From Ascaphus truei (Eukaryota > Chordata > Amphibia > Anura > Ascaphidae), in NCBI GenBank assembly GCA_036426205.1, contig CM071570.1, forward strand, positions 2,309,997 to 2,373,996: DNA of 64,000 nucleotides, in the 5' to 3' direction. The position numbers and the translations under genes were made by a program. A model generated the notes under the pieces. That model was not told the DNA's origin, did not search any database, and was given only the letters and a program-made list of their open reading frames with translations. Positions 1 through 9,540 of the stretch are shown here, one piece after another. Position 1 is the stretch's first letter; each line of letters starts with the position of its first letter.

Positions 1-1660
1 TTGTAGTTCAAAGGTGTGGTCTGACGAGCAGTTCCTCCTGAGTCTATTGAACTGACTCAGGGGAATATTTTGTAGCCACTTGGGATGATGACTGCTCGTC
101 GCGTGGAGATAGCTGTTTACCGCCACTTCTTTGAAATGTACTTGAGTGTGAATATTGCAGACAACTCCAGATCAAGAAACACCATACCTGAAGGGCTAAC
201 CTGATGGGTGAATCTGAGGCCTAGTTCATTACAGTTGAATCCAACCAAAAATTGCTTGAGGTCCCCCCCCATCTCTAGCCCAAATGATAAGTATGTCATC
301 AATAAAGCGGCCATAGAACACGAGACCCGCCACCAGCCGTGTATTGGACCAGATGTATTTGGTCTCCCAATACCCCATAAAGAGGTTTGCATAGCTGGGG
401 GCGAATCTCGTGCCCATGGTTGTACCACAGGTCTGGAGATGGAAGTCCTCCCCGAACAAAAAATAATTGTGATTAAGAATAAAGCCGATAAGGGAGATAA
501 TGAACTCGCACTGTGTATCGTGTATCTTCTCATCTCCCCCCAGAAAGTGCCTCACAGCCTCGAGACCCTTATCATGCGGTGTACAAGTGTACAGTGATTG
601 TACATCACGGGTGGCCCATTTGAAAGTAGGTTTCCAAATAATGGAGGAGAGGGAGTCTATGACATGGAGCGTGTCCCTAATATATGACTGTAACAAGACC
701 ACATAGGGTTTTAAAAAATGGTCCACATATCTGGACACGCTCAAAATCATATTCTCCACCCAAAAAATAATGGGCCTACCTGGCGGGTTCTCGAGGCTCT
801 TGTGCACCTTCGGGAGGTGATAGAAGATTGGAATACGTGGGTTGCTAATATATAGGAATTTAAATTCCTCTTTAGTAATCAATTTTTGAGCCATTGCATT
901 TTTCAGTAATAGGCATAACTCTGCCTGATAGCTTGAAGTTGGATCGCTATCGAGCACCAAATAGGAATTATTATCCGATAGCAACCTCATTGCTTCCACC
1001 ACGTACTCAACACGATACTGCACCACAATGCCTCCTCCCTTATCGGCTTGTCTAATGGTGATCTTATCGCTAAGATGTTTTAGCTCATCTAGTGCCTCAT
1101 ATTCACCCTTTGTAAGGTTGCCCTTAATGTGCGGTGAGTCTATACAAAGTTTCTCAAAGTCCTGTAGGACCAAAGTGTAAAATGTATCTATATAGCTACC
1201 TTTAGAGTGGTATGGGTAAAATATAGACATAGGTCTGAATGACGTGTGAACTATACTCTGTGAATTTTCTTCAGGAATGTGATGAATGTGAATGAGGACC
1301 AGTCCTCACAACCACTACTGTCAATATGAGACAGAGGGTGTGAGTCCGGTAATGGTATGTTCTCTCCCAATAAACTCTCCAACACCTCAAGACAGTCTGT
1401 ATCTTCTTCATTTAACCCAGTTGACAACGCATATTGATCTTTCTTGGATCTGATCGCAAAAAAATCTCTTAAGTGTTAGCTTACTAATAAAGCTATTCAG
1501 ATCCACAAAAAGATCAAAGGCCCTTGGTTTTGAACTTGGGGATAAATGCAAACCCTTATTCAATAGGGTCAATTGTTGATCTGTCAGTTGATGTGTGGAG
1601 AGGTTAAAGATCCCAGTGGACTCTCAATCTAAATGTCTTAGTCTGTTTCTCTTCTGCTGT
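1..1660 (-). pseudogene. Penelope-like element copy A, reverse transcriptase region (broken, runs off left edge)
   Basis: Read on the minus strand, this is the N-terminal and catalytic part of a Penelope-like (PLE) polyprotein. The upstream stretch at 1500-1620 translates to IFNLSTHQLTDQQLTLLNKG followed by SPSSKPRAFDLFVDLNSF, a typical PLE N-terminus. The open core at 229-1230 has the RT motifs RQADKGGG, FYHLPKVHK, GTTMGTRFAPSYANLFMG and the catalytic FIDDILIIW. The frame breaks at a run of C at 264-271, continues in a second frame (FVGFNCNELGLRFTH, VFLDLEL), then shifts again near 130 into HFKEVAVNSYLHATSSHHPKW and the RRNCS region. PLE RTs are related to telomerase and are normally followed by a GIY-YIG endonuclease, which would lie left of the window. 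Copy A is inactive because of the frameshifts. Family assignment is firm; exact ends are not. Confidence 0.9.
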
Positions 1661-2480
1661 ACTTGCCTTCCTGCTCTGATTCCTCTAGTCCTCTTTTTGT
1701 TTTTGTTCCCTTGGTCGTGTTTGCCAGCAGGGCTTGATTGTCCCAAAGTGGATAGGACTTCTCCGACTACGTAGTCAGACGTCCCTGGCTTTTCTCTTAT
1801 ATTTAATCAATATTTCACTTATATTCACTTTAGCCTAACATTTTTTATTAGTTTCATAGCGCTACTTTTTGTGTGTGTATTGTTCCTATTTGTTAGCTTA
1901 GCAGCACTTATATTTAATTTTTAACATGATGCGATCCACTGAAGAAAGGTTCAGCAGGAGGAATGAAGATATTGCTGAAAATAAACCTGCTGTATCACCT
2001 AATGACCCCGATATGAAGGGCAATCTGAGGGAAGTTTAGAGCTTTTTTTGACGGAGTGACGAGAGTGACGCGTCAGGTGCGAGTCGGAGACGGAAGGAGT
2101 ACTCAACCCTAAGGTCCGCCCCCTAATGAGGGAGCATCCGCCCCAGAGATGCAGGGAACTACAGGAGGGTTCACAAGAAACGCTCCATAGTGTGACCGGA
2201 AGGAGAAACTGTTCCATTCCACGACTGACTTTCATTGCCTGCTTACTTCTTAAATCTCGTGAGTAGGGTCCCGGTTTTACATCATCCGGACCAGCGGTCT
2301 CTCAGTCATCCGCTCAATTACCATTTATGTTGTTTTATCTTTTATTAAATTAGCTTTTATTAATTTTAGCCGTGCTATTGTTTGTCTTGTCTGTTGGTAA
2401 GTGTTTTTGGTCTGTATTGTCTGTCGCTAATGTTTTGTTTGTACTGGCATGTACAGTATGTCAGTTTTTTGAGTGACATT
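1661..2480. other. Non-coding stretch between Penelope fragments
   Basis: No supported gene. On the plus strand, 1845-1890 (agcgctactttttgtgtg) resembles the ends of Penelope terminal repeats elsewhere in the window. A 38-codon reading frame at 1926-2039 might be a relic of a Penelope leader ORF, but nothing confirms this. The rest is AT-rich with a GC-rich patch at 2060-2180. Confidence 0.4.
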
Positions 2481-2619
2481 TGTTGACATATTGCACTATA
2501 ATTCTTTTTGGTTTTTTTGCATATCACTTGAATGCACGGCGGAAGCCACATCAGACCACGTAAGATCATTGGGACATTTTCCTTCACCAATTGGACTTCT
2601 AAAATCACTCAATTGGACT

Positions 2620-2900
2620 TGTAAGGCCCGGTTTTCTTTTTGTTTGTTAAAATCAAATACCAAACAACTCTTACAAGGCAAATCCACACACACCACTAAT
2701 TTTAGTGGGGTTGCAAAATTTATTACGAAATATAGAGGTTATGCCGGTAAGATTAAAACTATTATGAATCGCCATTGGAAGGTTCTGCTCTCTGACCCGC
2801 ATCTTTAAAGTCAACTTTCTCCTACAGTACCCATAGTGTTTCGCAAAGCTCTCAATATTAAAAATATACTGGCACCAAGTAGACTTGGAGATAACACACG
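2620..2900 (+). pseudogene. Penelope-like fragment C, RT C-terminal region
   Basis: A plus-strand translation contains IMNRHWKVLLSDPHL, a stop codon, and then VFRKALNIKNILAPSRLGD. This parallels IMQKHWGVLLMDPGL and FRKAKKLKNVLAPS in the minus-strand copy B of this window. It is therefore the segment just before the PLE cysteine-rich linker, in the opposite orientation and broken by an in-frame stop. Nothing recognisable of the RT palm or the endonuclease accompanies it. Confidence 0.7.
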
Positions 2901-3430
2901 GGATACTGTAGAGGGTCAGTCTTTATAGTAGCAAAGATGCGCGCAGTCTCAATAGACCCCCTTGATTCACAATAGGTGTCTCCCTCTGCAGCTTTCACTC
3001 TCCCGTGATCAGCGGGGTAGATACGAAACATGCAAACAAAAAGAAAGCGCAAAAAGGGAAAAACACAATTAATAAAGATAATAACCTTTATAATAAACTT
3101 AAAAATACATACTAAAAATCGTTACATAAAATAAGGGTTCACATGAACCCGCACTTCCACAAATGCAGAGCACTAGCGAGGATACCCTGAATTAAAGCCC
3201 CTAGGTCTAGTGATGTTGAAAAGTCCTGGGCTATGGCTGGATATTACCACAGCTTACATTGACTTCCAACAGGGACCGCACTCCATGCAAAGTATGGGAA
3301 AACACTGCAGTCTCTCGAGCTCCCGTCGTCACGGCCGCTCTCCGCTGTGTGATAACGTCAGCTCTACGCGTTTCGCGTCATATGACGCTTCTTCAGGAGG
3401 TATGACTAACCCCTCCCATAGCAGCTCTTA
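2901..3430 (-). mobile_element. 3' terminal (pLTR-like) region of Penelope copy B
   Basis: This lies downstream, in minus-strand sense, of the copy B endonuclease ORF and contains its hammerhead-like motif. Beyond the motif the minus strand runs into a T-rich tract with a GCGCTTTC segment (around 3040-3050), as in other Penelope tails here. The end near 2905-2930 is not fixed because no target-site duplication is visible. Confidence 0.5.
3361..3400 (-). ncRNA. Hammerhead-ribozyme-like motif of Penelope copy B
   Basis: On the minus strand the order is CTGAAGA, A, GCGTC, ATAT, GACGC, GAAA, CGCG, TA, GAG. This matches the hammerhead core CUGANGA, a perfect 5-bp stem II, GAAA, a self-complementary ACGCGU for a very short stem III, and a UA cleavage site. 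Stem I is weak (CTC with GAG). Hammerheads are known in Penelope terminal repeats, where the short stem III is thought to favour a dimeric ribozyme. Activity here is untested. Confidence 0.65.
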
Positions 3431-4018
3431 AATAGCAAGACGGACAATTCCTCTGCCAATGGGAGTTATGATGGGTGTGTTACAAACTTCCAATCAATGC
3501 CTACTTCCAAAAAATGAGCAATACAAACATCCTTATACCACAATTATTACAAATGATTACTATCTATTGGAATTCGTTATCTATTGAAAATCACTGTCTA
3601 TTGAAATTAACCCATAATAATGAAATTTATATATGTATACATGTCGCCATGTGTCCAAATTAATTCCAAAACAAACTCAACCATAAAGGTATTAGATATT
3701 AGTACATAATATTAATAAATAATATTAATGGAATATTGGCAAATTGTTCTATGGTACATATAACAACAACATAAAATACAAATATCACAAACTCATGACA
3801 AACTATGAAGTAACAACACAAATGCATAATCTTAGCAAGACAAACATCACAGAATAAATGGCTGTTAAGACAAATACATTAAAAAATGAATGAATTTTAC
3901 AAAGAACCAGGAAAATGAATAAAGGCAAAATGAATAAAGAAAAAAAGGAATAAAGAAAAAAATGAAAAAATAAAAGATATATGTATATGTTTATACTTAT
4001 TTACGGGGAGCAATTATT
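3431..4018 (-). other. AT-rich 3'UTR of Penelope copy B
   Basis: This AT-rich stretch between the endonuclease stop and the hammerhead-like motif shows no coding potential on either strand. Many short A-runs lie at 3880-3980. It is assigned to the Penelope element by position only. Confidence 0.45.
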
Positions 4019-5112
4019 TTATTTAAGGAATGGGGTTAGTTCTACTAGCTCATTGAGCCCACCTGCTGATTTGCTCCCCAGAGTAAATATCCAAAATTGC
4101 TCTCTTTGCAAGAGTTTTAGATCTCGATCTCCCCTCCTGGGGGCTCTTGTCACTACTTCAATCCCCTTGGAATGTAATCCATTGCTTTTGCCTTGGTGAT
4201 GGGTTAAAAAATGCTGGGATACATTATGAATCTTTTTCTTTTTGTCAAGATTACTTAGTGCATTTTTAATCCCATTGATGTGTTCACCAATTCTGGTTTC
4301 TAGAGGCCTTATAGTTTTCCCCATATACTGTATCTTAGTTTGCAGGGGACATTTATTACATATATCACAAATTGGGTTTGGCAGTTGATAAAATGTGTGA
4401 TCAGATATTTTTTTCTCTCTAGCGTCAAAAATATGTTTCTCTTGTGCCGTACATGGACACATCACACACCTCCCACATTTAAAGTTGCCTTGGGGTCTTT
4501 GAAGAAAATTCCCACCTATGGGTTGGACAATTGTTTCTTTTTTGAGAGCACTCGGTGCCAGTACATTTTTCAATTTTTTTGCTTTTCTAAAAGCTATTTT
4601 TGGTTTGGTATTGAGTTGATTCTGTAAACCGGGGTCCATAAGAAGGACACCCCAGTGTTTTTGCATTATTCTCCTTATTTTTATTTCCTGGTTGCAAAAT
4701 ACTCTAATAAACAGGGGTGTGTCTCTGTGTGAATCCCCCTTATCTATTGTAGTTGCTTTGGTTTTTGGCTTTAAAAGTTGTTCTCTAGAATAATCCCTAT
4801 TTAGCTCAATAGATTTGTCTACCAATTGGGGATCATAGCCTATTTCGATGAACCTATTGGCTAATATTTGGGATTGCTCGTCAAAATCAACTAACCTTGA
4901 ACAATTCCTACGAACTCTTAGTAGTTGGCCATATGGAATATTATTTAACCATTGGCGCGAATGGTTACTTTGAAAATTAAGGTAAGAATTGACATCTACT
5001 TGTTTAAAAAAGGTTTTAATGATGATTTGACTGTCCACAATTTTTAAATTTAGATCCAAGTAGCTGATCTCACTACTGTTGTTTTCCCCAGTGAAACAAG
5101 GCATCCCTAGGC
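4019..5112 (-). pseudogene. Penelope-like element copy B, RT C-terminus and GIY-YIG endonuclease
   Basis: A minus-strand frame of about 365 codons carries the end of a PLE reverse transcriptase (SSEISYLDLNLKI, FKQVDVNSYLNFQSNHSRQW, LLRVRRNC) and a linker with paired cysteines (CGRCVMCPC, CDICNKCP). The endonuclease domain (YMGKTIRPLETRIGEHI, HFLTHH, REQFWIFTLGS) ends in LNELVELTPFLK and a stop. The domain order RT, Cys-rich linker, GIY-YIG is that of Penelope-like elements. The catalytic RT half is missing: the PLE sequence stops near 5112, where Tc1 coding sequence begins. The surviving frame is intact, so this copy is 5' truncated or cut rather than riddled with stops. Confidence 0.88.
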
Positions 5113-5556
5113 TGCAAAAAAAATAAAAAAAACCATCAGAGAGAAGCAGGAACATTAGGAGTGGCCAAATCAACAGTTTGGTGCATTCTGAGAAAAAAAG
5201 AACGCACTGGTGAGCTCTGCAACACAAAAAGGCCTGGACGTCCACGGAAGACAACAGTGGTGGATGATCGTAGGATCCTTTCCATGGTAAAGAAAAACCC
5301 CTTCACAACATCCAGCCAAGTGAAGAACACTCTCCAGGAGGTAGGCATATCATTATCCAAGTCTACCATAAAGAGAAGACGTCATGAGAACAAATACAGA
5401 GGGTTCACCACAAGGTGCAAACCATTCATAAGCCTCAAGAATAGAAAGGTCATATTATACTTTGCCAAACAATATCTAAAAAAAGCCAGCCCAGTTCTGG
5501 AACAGCATTCTTTGGACAGATGAAACTAAGATCAACCTGTACCAGAATAATGGGAA

Positions 5557-5697
5557 TAGAAGAATCTTCCCGCAAACAGGACAAGCAAACGGCAGCACAG
5601 CAATGGATGGAGAGAGGCTGATGGTGAATTTAAAAGTAGACTTTATTCAAACAGCGTGCTGTCAGGTCCTCTGACGCGTTTCGGCCCGTAGGACCTT
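5557..5697 (-). mobile_element. 141-bp Penelope 3' tail inserted in the Tc1 transposase
   Basis: This segment interrupts the transposase and is flanked by the direct repeat ataatgggaa at 5547-5556 and 5698-5707. Removing it restores Tc1 continuity from AATAATGGGAA to GAAAAATGTATGG. On the minus strand it begins AAGGTCCTACGGGCC then GAAACGCGTCA, the second half of a hammerhead-like motif (stem II onward), and continues through an AATAAA-containing tail. It is thus a Penelope insertion truncated inside its ribozyme. Confidence 0.85.
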
Positions 5698-6121
5698 ATA
5701 ATGGGAAGAAAAATGTATGGAGAAGGCTTGGAACGGCTCATGATCCGAAGCATACCACATCCTCTGTAAAACACGGTGGAGGCAGTGTGATGGCATGGGC
5801 ATGCATGTCTTACAATGGCACTGGGTCACGAGTGTTTATTGATGATGTGACAGAAGCAGCCGGATGAATTCTGAAGTGTATAGGGATATATTGTCTGCTC
5901 AGATTCAGCCAAATTCAGCGAAGTTGATTGGACGGCGCGTCACTTTACAGATGGACAATGACCCAAAACATACTGCGAAAGCAACCCAGGAGTTTTTTTA
6001 AGACAAAGAAGTGGAATATTCTGCAATGGCCAAGTCAATCACCTGATCTCAACCCGATCGAGCATGCATTTCACTTGCTGAAGACAAAACTTAAGGCAGA
6101 AAGACCCCCGAACAAACAACA

Positions 6122-6420
6122 GCATTGGCATCTTAAGAGTGATGCATTTAAAGTGATAATTTTAAGTGACAATATATAGTTAGACTATAGTTTATATATT
6201 TACTTTTCTTTATGCAAGACCTATAACCTCTGCTGATATGACATGGATCTAATTGCATTCTCTCCATAGGTATGTCCCTGATCTGCAAGTCCTGTTTTAA
6301 AAGAATGACCCACCCGGCTTGTACTATTGATCTTTTGGTATGTTCCTGATCTGCATTGGCATCTTAAGAGTGATGCATTTAAAGTGATTATTTTAAGTGA
6401 CAATATATAGTTAGACTACA
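6122..6420 (+). repeat. 231-bp direct duplication in the LINE 5'UTR
   Basis: The segment starting gcattggcatcttaagagtg occurs at 6122 and again at 6353, a spacing of 231 bp. The first roughly 65 bp of each copy are nearly identical, ending acaatatatagttagacta. It sits at the start of the LINE, where some LINE families carry tandem promoter monomers. A promoter role is inference. Confidence 0.7.
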
Positions 6421-7034
6421 GTTTGACTAGAGGTTACTGGAGACTGCAACTTTCTGCAAACTCTTCTACTCAAGGCAACAAACGGTGAGATTATATGACC
6501 ACACTATGATCCCATTCTTGTTAGCCTGCATATTTTAACCCCCCACACCTTTACAACGTATTTCACTGCAGCCTCTCCCAAAACTGACTGCACAAAACTA
6601 CCTCCCACACCCACTCAGCCCACTGAAACACTGAATAGACCCTAGCATTGCAATGCAGCAAAACATTTGACAAGGGAAAGGCACCCCCCCGCAGTTTAGT
6701 CTGCACACACTAACTTTGCTCACAACAACTCCATGCAGCACTGCCTACCTCTGGCATAATGAACCTGCTATGTATCTTAACTTTTTTCTTTCTCGTGGCC
6801 TCATGGAAATGTTACTCCCTCTAGCAACTACAAACTTTTCCCTCCTGGCCCACACCCAACATCACCATACACCCTGGACTACTCAAAAGCCTTGCACTAT
6901 CTACTGAATGTTGGTGGAGAACTCTAAAAACCAGCACACCAACCACCTCTCACTCAAATGGCAAACATCACAAATTTACAACTTGCAAACAACTACTCAA
7001 ATTTCTACTCATACTATTACTCTCTTTAGCAGGT

Positions 7035-7058
7035 GATATTGAACCGTACCCAGGTCCT
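7035..7058 (+). other. 2A-like motif DIEPYPGP in the LINE leader
   Basis: A hydrophobic stretch is followed by DIEPYPGP. 2A-like peptides that cause ribosome skipping are known at the N-terminus of CR1/L2-type LINEs. The critical Asn of NPGP is Tyr here, which would be expected to abolish or weaken skipping. The change may be decay of this copy. Confidence 0.6.
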
Positions 7059-7341
7059 CCCATTTCAGCTCTGTCCCATACCCCTGAGAATTCCACCTTT
7101 CAATTCCAAAAAGGGCTATCTGTCGCCCATATAAATATCCGGAGCCTGCTGCCCAAACTGGACGAACTAAGGGCATGGTGCCTTATGCATAAACCCAAAG
7201 CCATCGTTCTTACAGAAATATGGCTAACCCCTAATACTACCGATGCAAACATTGCCATTCAGGGATACTCCATTTCTAGGAGATAAGTCAAAGAGAGGAG
7301 GAGGGGTGTTATTTTATATTGCAGACACCTTACAATTTACT

Positions 7342-7456
7342 CTTACTTAGCACCAAGTTATGGTTCATGTGACGTCAGTTCTTACTTAGCACCAAGTTAT
7401 GGTTCATGTGACGTCAGCCTTACTTAGCACCAAGTTATGGTTCATGTGACGTCAGT
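7342..7456 (+). repeat. Three 38-39 bp tandem units, each with TGACGTCA
   Basis: Units start at 7342, 7381 and 7419 with cttacttagcaccaagttat and end in atgtgacgtcag. Each holds the palindrome TGACGTCA, the cyclic-AMP response element consensus. They open the Penelope-type insertion, where a promoter would be expected. Confidence 0.85.
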
Positions 7457-7633
7457 AAAGGTCTAATTAAGTACCACGTAATGGGGCCAAAAAACTCCCT
7501 CTATTTGTTAAGCATTCATTGATAACAGCCGTTTTAGATGATCCAGTAAGGAATCAGCCGAGTCGGGGTGTGGTAGAATGGCCGGCCGCAGTACATAAAG
7601 CAGGAGCCACGAGCCAAATCCATTCTTACTACG

Positions 7634-7671
7634 GAGCCTGAGGAAGCCCAAAAGGGCGAAACGCGTAGCTC
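7634..7671 (+). ncRNA. Hammerhead-ribozyme-like motif, best conserved in the window
   Basis: All core elements are readable. Stem I is GAGC at 7634-7637 pairing with GCTC at 7668-7671. CTGAGGA is at 7638-7644. Stem II is GCCC and GGGC around an AAAA loop, with one unpaired A before it. GAAA is at 7658-7661, a self-complementary ACGCGT forms a minimal stem III, and the cleavage-site TA is at 7666-7667. This matches the type I hammerhead described in Penelope-like elements. Self-cleavage is predicted, not shown. Confidence 0.75.
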
Positions 7672-9540
7672 GAAATCCCCCAGATGTTTTGACCTTTTGC
7701 AGCCACCGTCGGGAGTGGGACACGGGAAGTGCAGCGCTACATCCGGACGCGGAGAGAGTTTGCTGCAATACCACGAGTCCTGCATTATATTCCCCTAAGA
7801 CTGGCTTTTTATTTTATCCACAGCGCAGCTCACTGTTTGAGTTAGCGGTGTTTTTTGTTTTATTTGTTTGAAATAAAGACCTTGGCCTTGACCTTCTGGG
7901 CTTAGAACTTTCTTTATCACTTGTGAGTGAGAAAACACCATCCCACCCTGCTTTAATTTCCTATCCGGGGACGACAGGAGGAGCAACAAAAGATACCTTT
8001 CCAAGTGTGCACTCACACTTGGCCGTGTGAGTAGCAATACCTTGTTATTTATCTATTTTCCATCACTTGATACTGAGTTGTGTTTTGACTTTAGACTTAA
8101 TAACCTCTATTGGAGAAGTGGGACTGCCCCCTGGGGACCAAAAGAAACCACCCCATAGAGTGCACGCACACATGCCCGTGTGAGTGTTTTTTGTATATTC
8201 TAACCCTGTTTTTTATTCCTGGAAATATCATCATATTGTGAATACATTCTGTTTATATATTTATACATTTATCCCGAGGGTGAGACTACACTAAAGAAGA
8301 AGGAGAAGAAGAGCGCAGACGCAAAGCGGTGAACGAATCTACAAAACAGAGAAGAGAGGACCTAAAGATACCTTGATGCGACAGCATTTGCACAAGGCCG
8401 TGTGAGTGTTAAGAATTAATATACACCTAAAAACTCCACTTTTATTGCTTCAGTGTCTAATACACCTGAACTAGACTGTATTCCATTTCACCCTTCCACC
8501 AGTGCTCCCCATCCCTTTCTCTTGTCTCCTTCAATTTTAAGGATCCTGGGTAGATCCTTTTTGGGGTCCTTTGAGTCACAGGAGGAAAAGAAGCAGAGGG
8601 ATACCTTGCCTGCTACCAAGGTTGTTATTATACCTATATCCCGCACTTACTATACACAAAGGTAGCGCCCGAGTATTTTGTTTTCTAGAAACCTTACAAT
8701 TTACACTGTTAAATTGCCCCCCAAGCCCACCCTCTTTTGAAATTCTAGTTGGCAGAATCTGCCTCCCCTTTTCTAAGCCCATCTTGCTTGCTGGCATCTA
8801 CCGCCCCCCTAAAGCCCCTCTACAATCCCTGACTGATATCACCCAGTTTCTTGGCTCCATTTCCTCTCTGAATGAGAAGAGTGAGCTGCTAGGTCTTGGG
8901 GATTTCAACTTCAATTGGCTTGACCCTAAAAACCACAAAATCCAGATACAAATCAAGTCGTTTAACCTACCACAACTCATTACCCTACCCACACGAACAA
9001 ACCTGAAATCGCATAACCATTCCTTGCTAGACTGGATTCTCTCCTCAAACCCCAGCAGAATCCAATCCTCTGGCATCTTTCCTGACATTTTCAGTGACCA
9101 TGCAATAGTGTACAGTGTAAGGAAAATTAAACTGCCCCATTCAAGCCCTAAAGTTCTCCACACTAGAACATTTAGAAACTTTAACCCACAACAGTTTCTG
9201 GGTGACCTTACCAACTGCCTTTGGCACAGAATCGATTTAATTCCTGACCCTGATTCTGCGCTCGACTATTTCCAATCCGAGTTCTTAAAACTCTGTGATA
9301 CCCATGCTCCACTACGCAAAATAAGGGTACGGGGGCCCCACCTTCCATGGGTTACAACTGACCTTATAGCACTCTACCAGTTCAGGGATACCTTGTGGAA
9401 AAGCTACAAAGTAACTGGCACTACCAAGGATCTCAATCACTACAGATGCCTGCGGAACATGTGCACAAGGCAAACAAGGCACACAAAAGCACAATATTAC
9501 TCTAAAAAATCTCCACCAAAATACATCAAACCCAGCTAAC

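Larger units (their letters stand above)
7341..8690 (+). mobile_element. 1,350-bp Penelope-type non-autonomous insertion in the LINE
   Basis: The insertion is flanked by a perfect 14-bp target duplication, accttacaatttac, at 7327-7340 and 8691-8704. Deleting it rejoins the LINE endonuclease frame without change. It starts with three short CRE-bearing tandem repeats and has a hammerhead-like motif at 7634-7671. It then has an AATAAA (7871-7876) and three dispersed modules containing gccgtgtgagt(a/g) or a close variant (near 8023, 8175 and 8397). There is no RT or endonuclease, so it must have moved in trans. Assignment to Penelope rests on the hammerhead module and tail style. Confidence 0.8.
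6870..9540 (+). pseudogene. LINE ORF: 2A-like leader and AP-endonuclease domain (split by insertion)
   Basis: The frame reads through a hydrophobic stretch (LLKFLLILLLSLAG) into DIEPYPGP at 7035-7058, close to the 2A consensus D-I/V-E-x-N-P-G-P but with Tyr for Asn. It then enters an APE-type endonuclease: AHINIRSLLPKLDELR, IVLTEIWL and GVLFYIADTLQFT. A stop interrupts at about 7285. The domain is cut at 7340 by a 1,350-bp insertion and resumes at 8691 in the same frame with LLNCPPSPPSFEILVG, AGIYRPP, GDFNFNWL and the terminal motif SDHAIVYSV. The rest of the block (ALYQFRDTLWKSYK) is the spacer before the RT. A role in nicking target DNA is known for the family. Confidence 0.85.
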
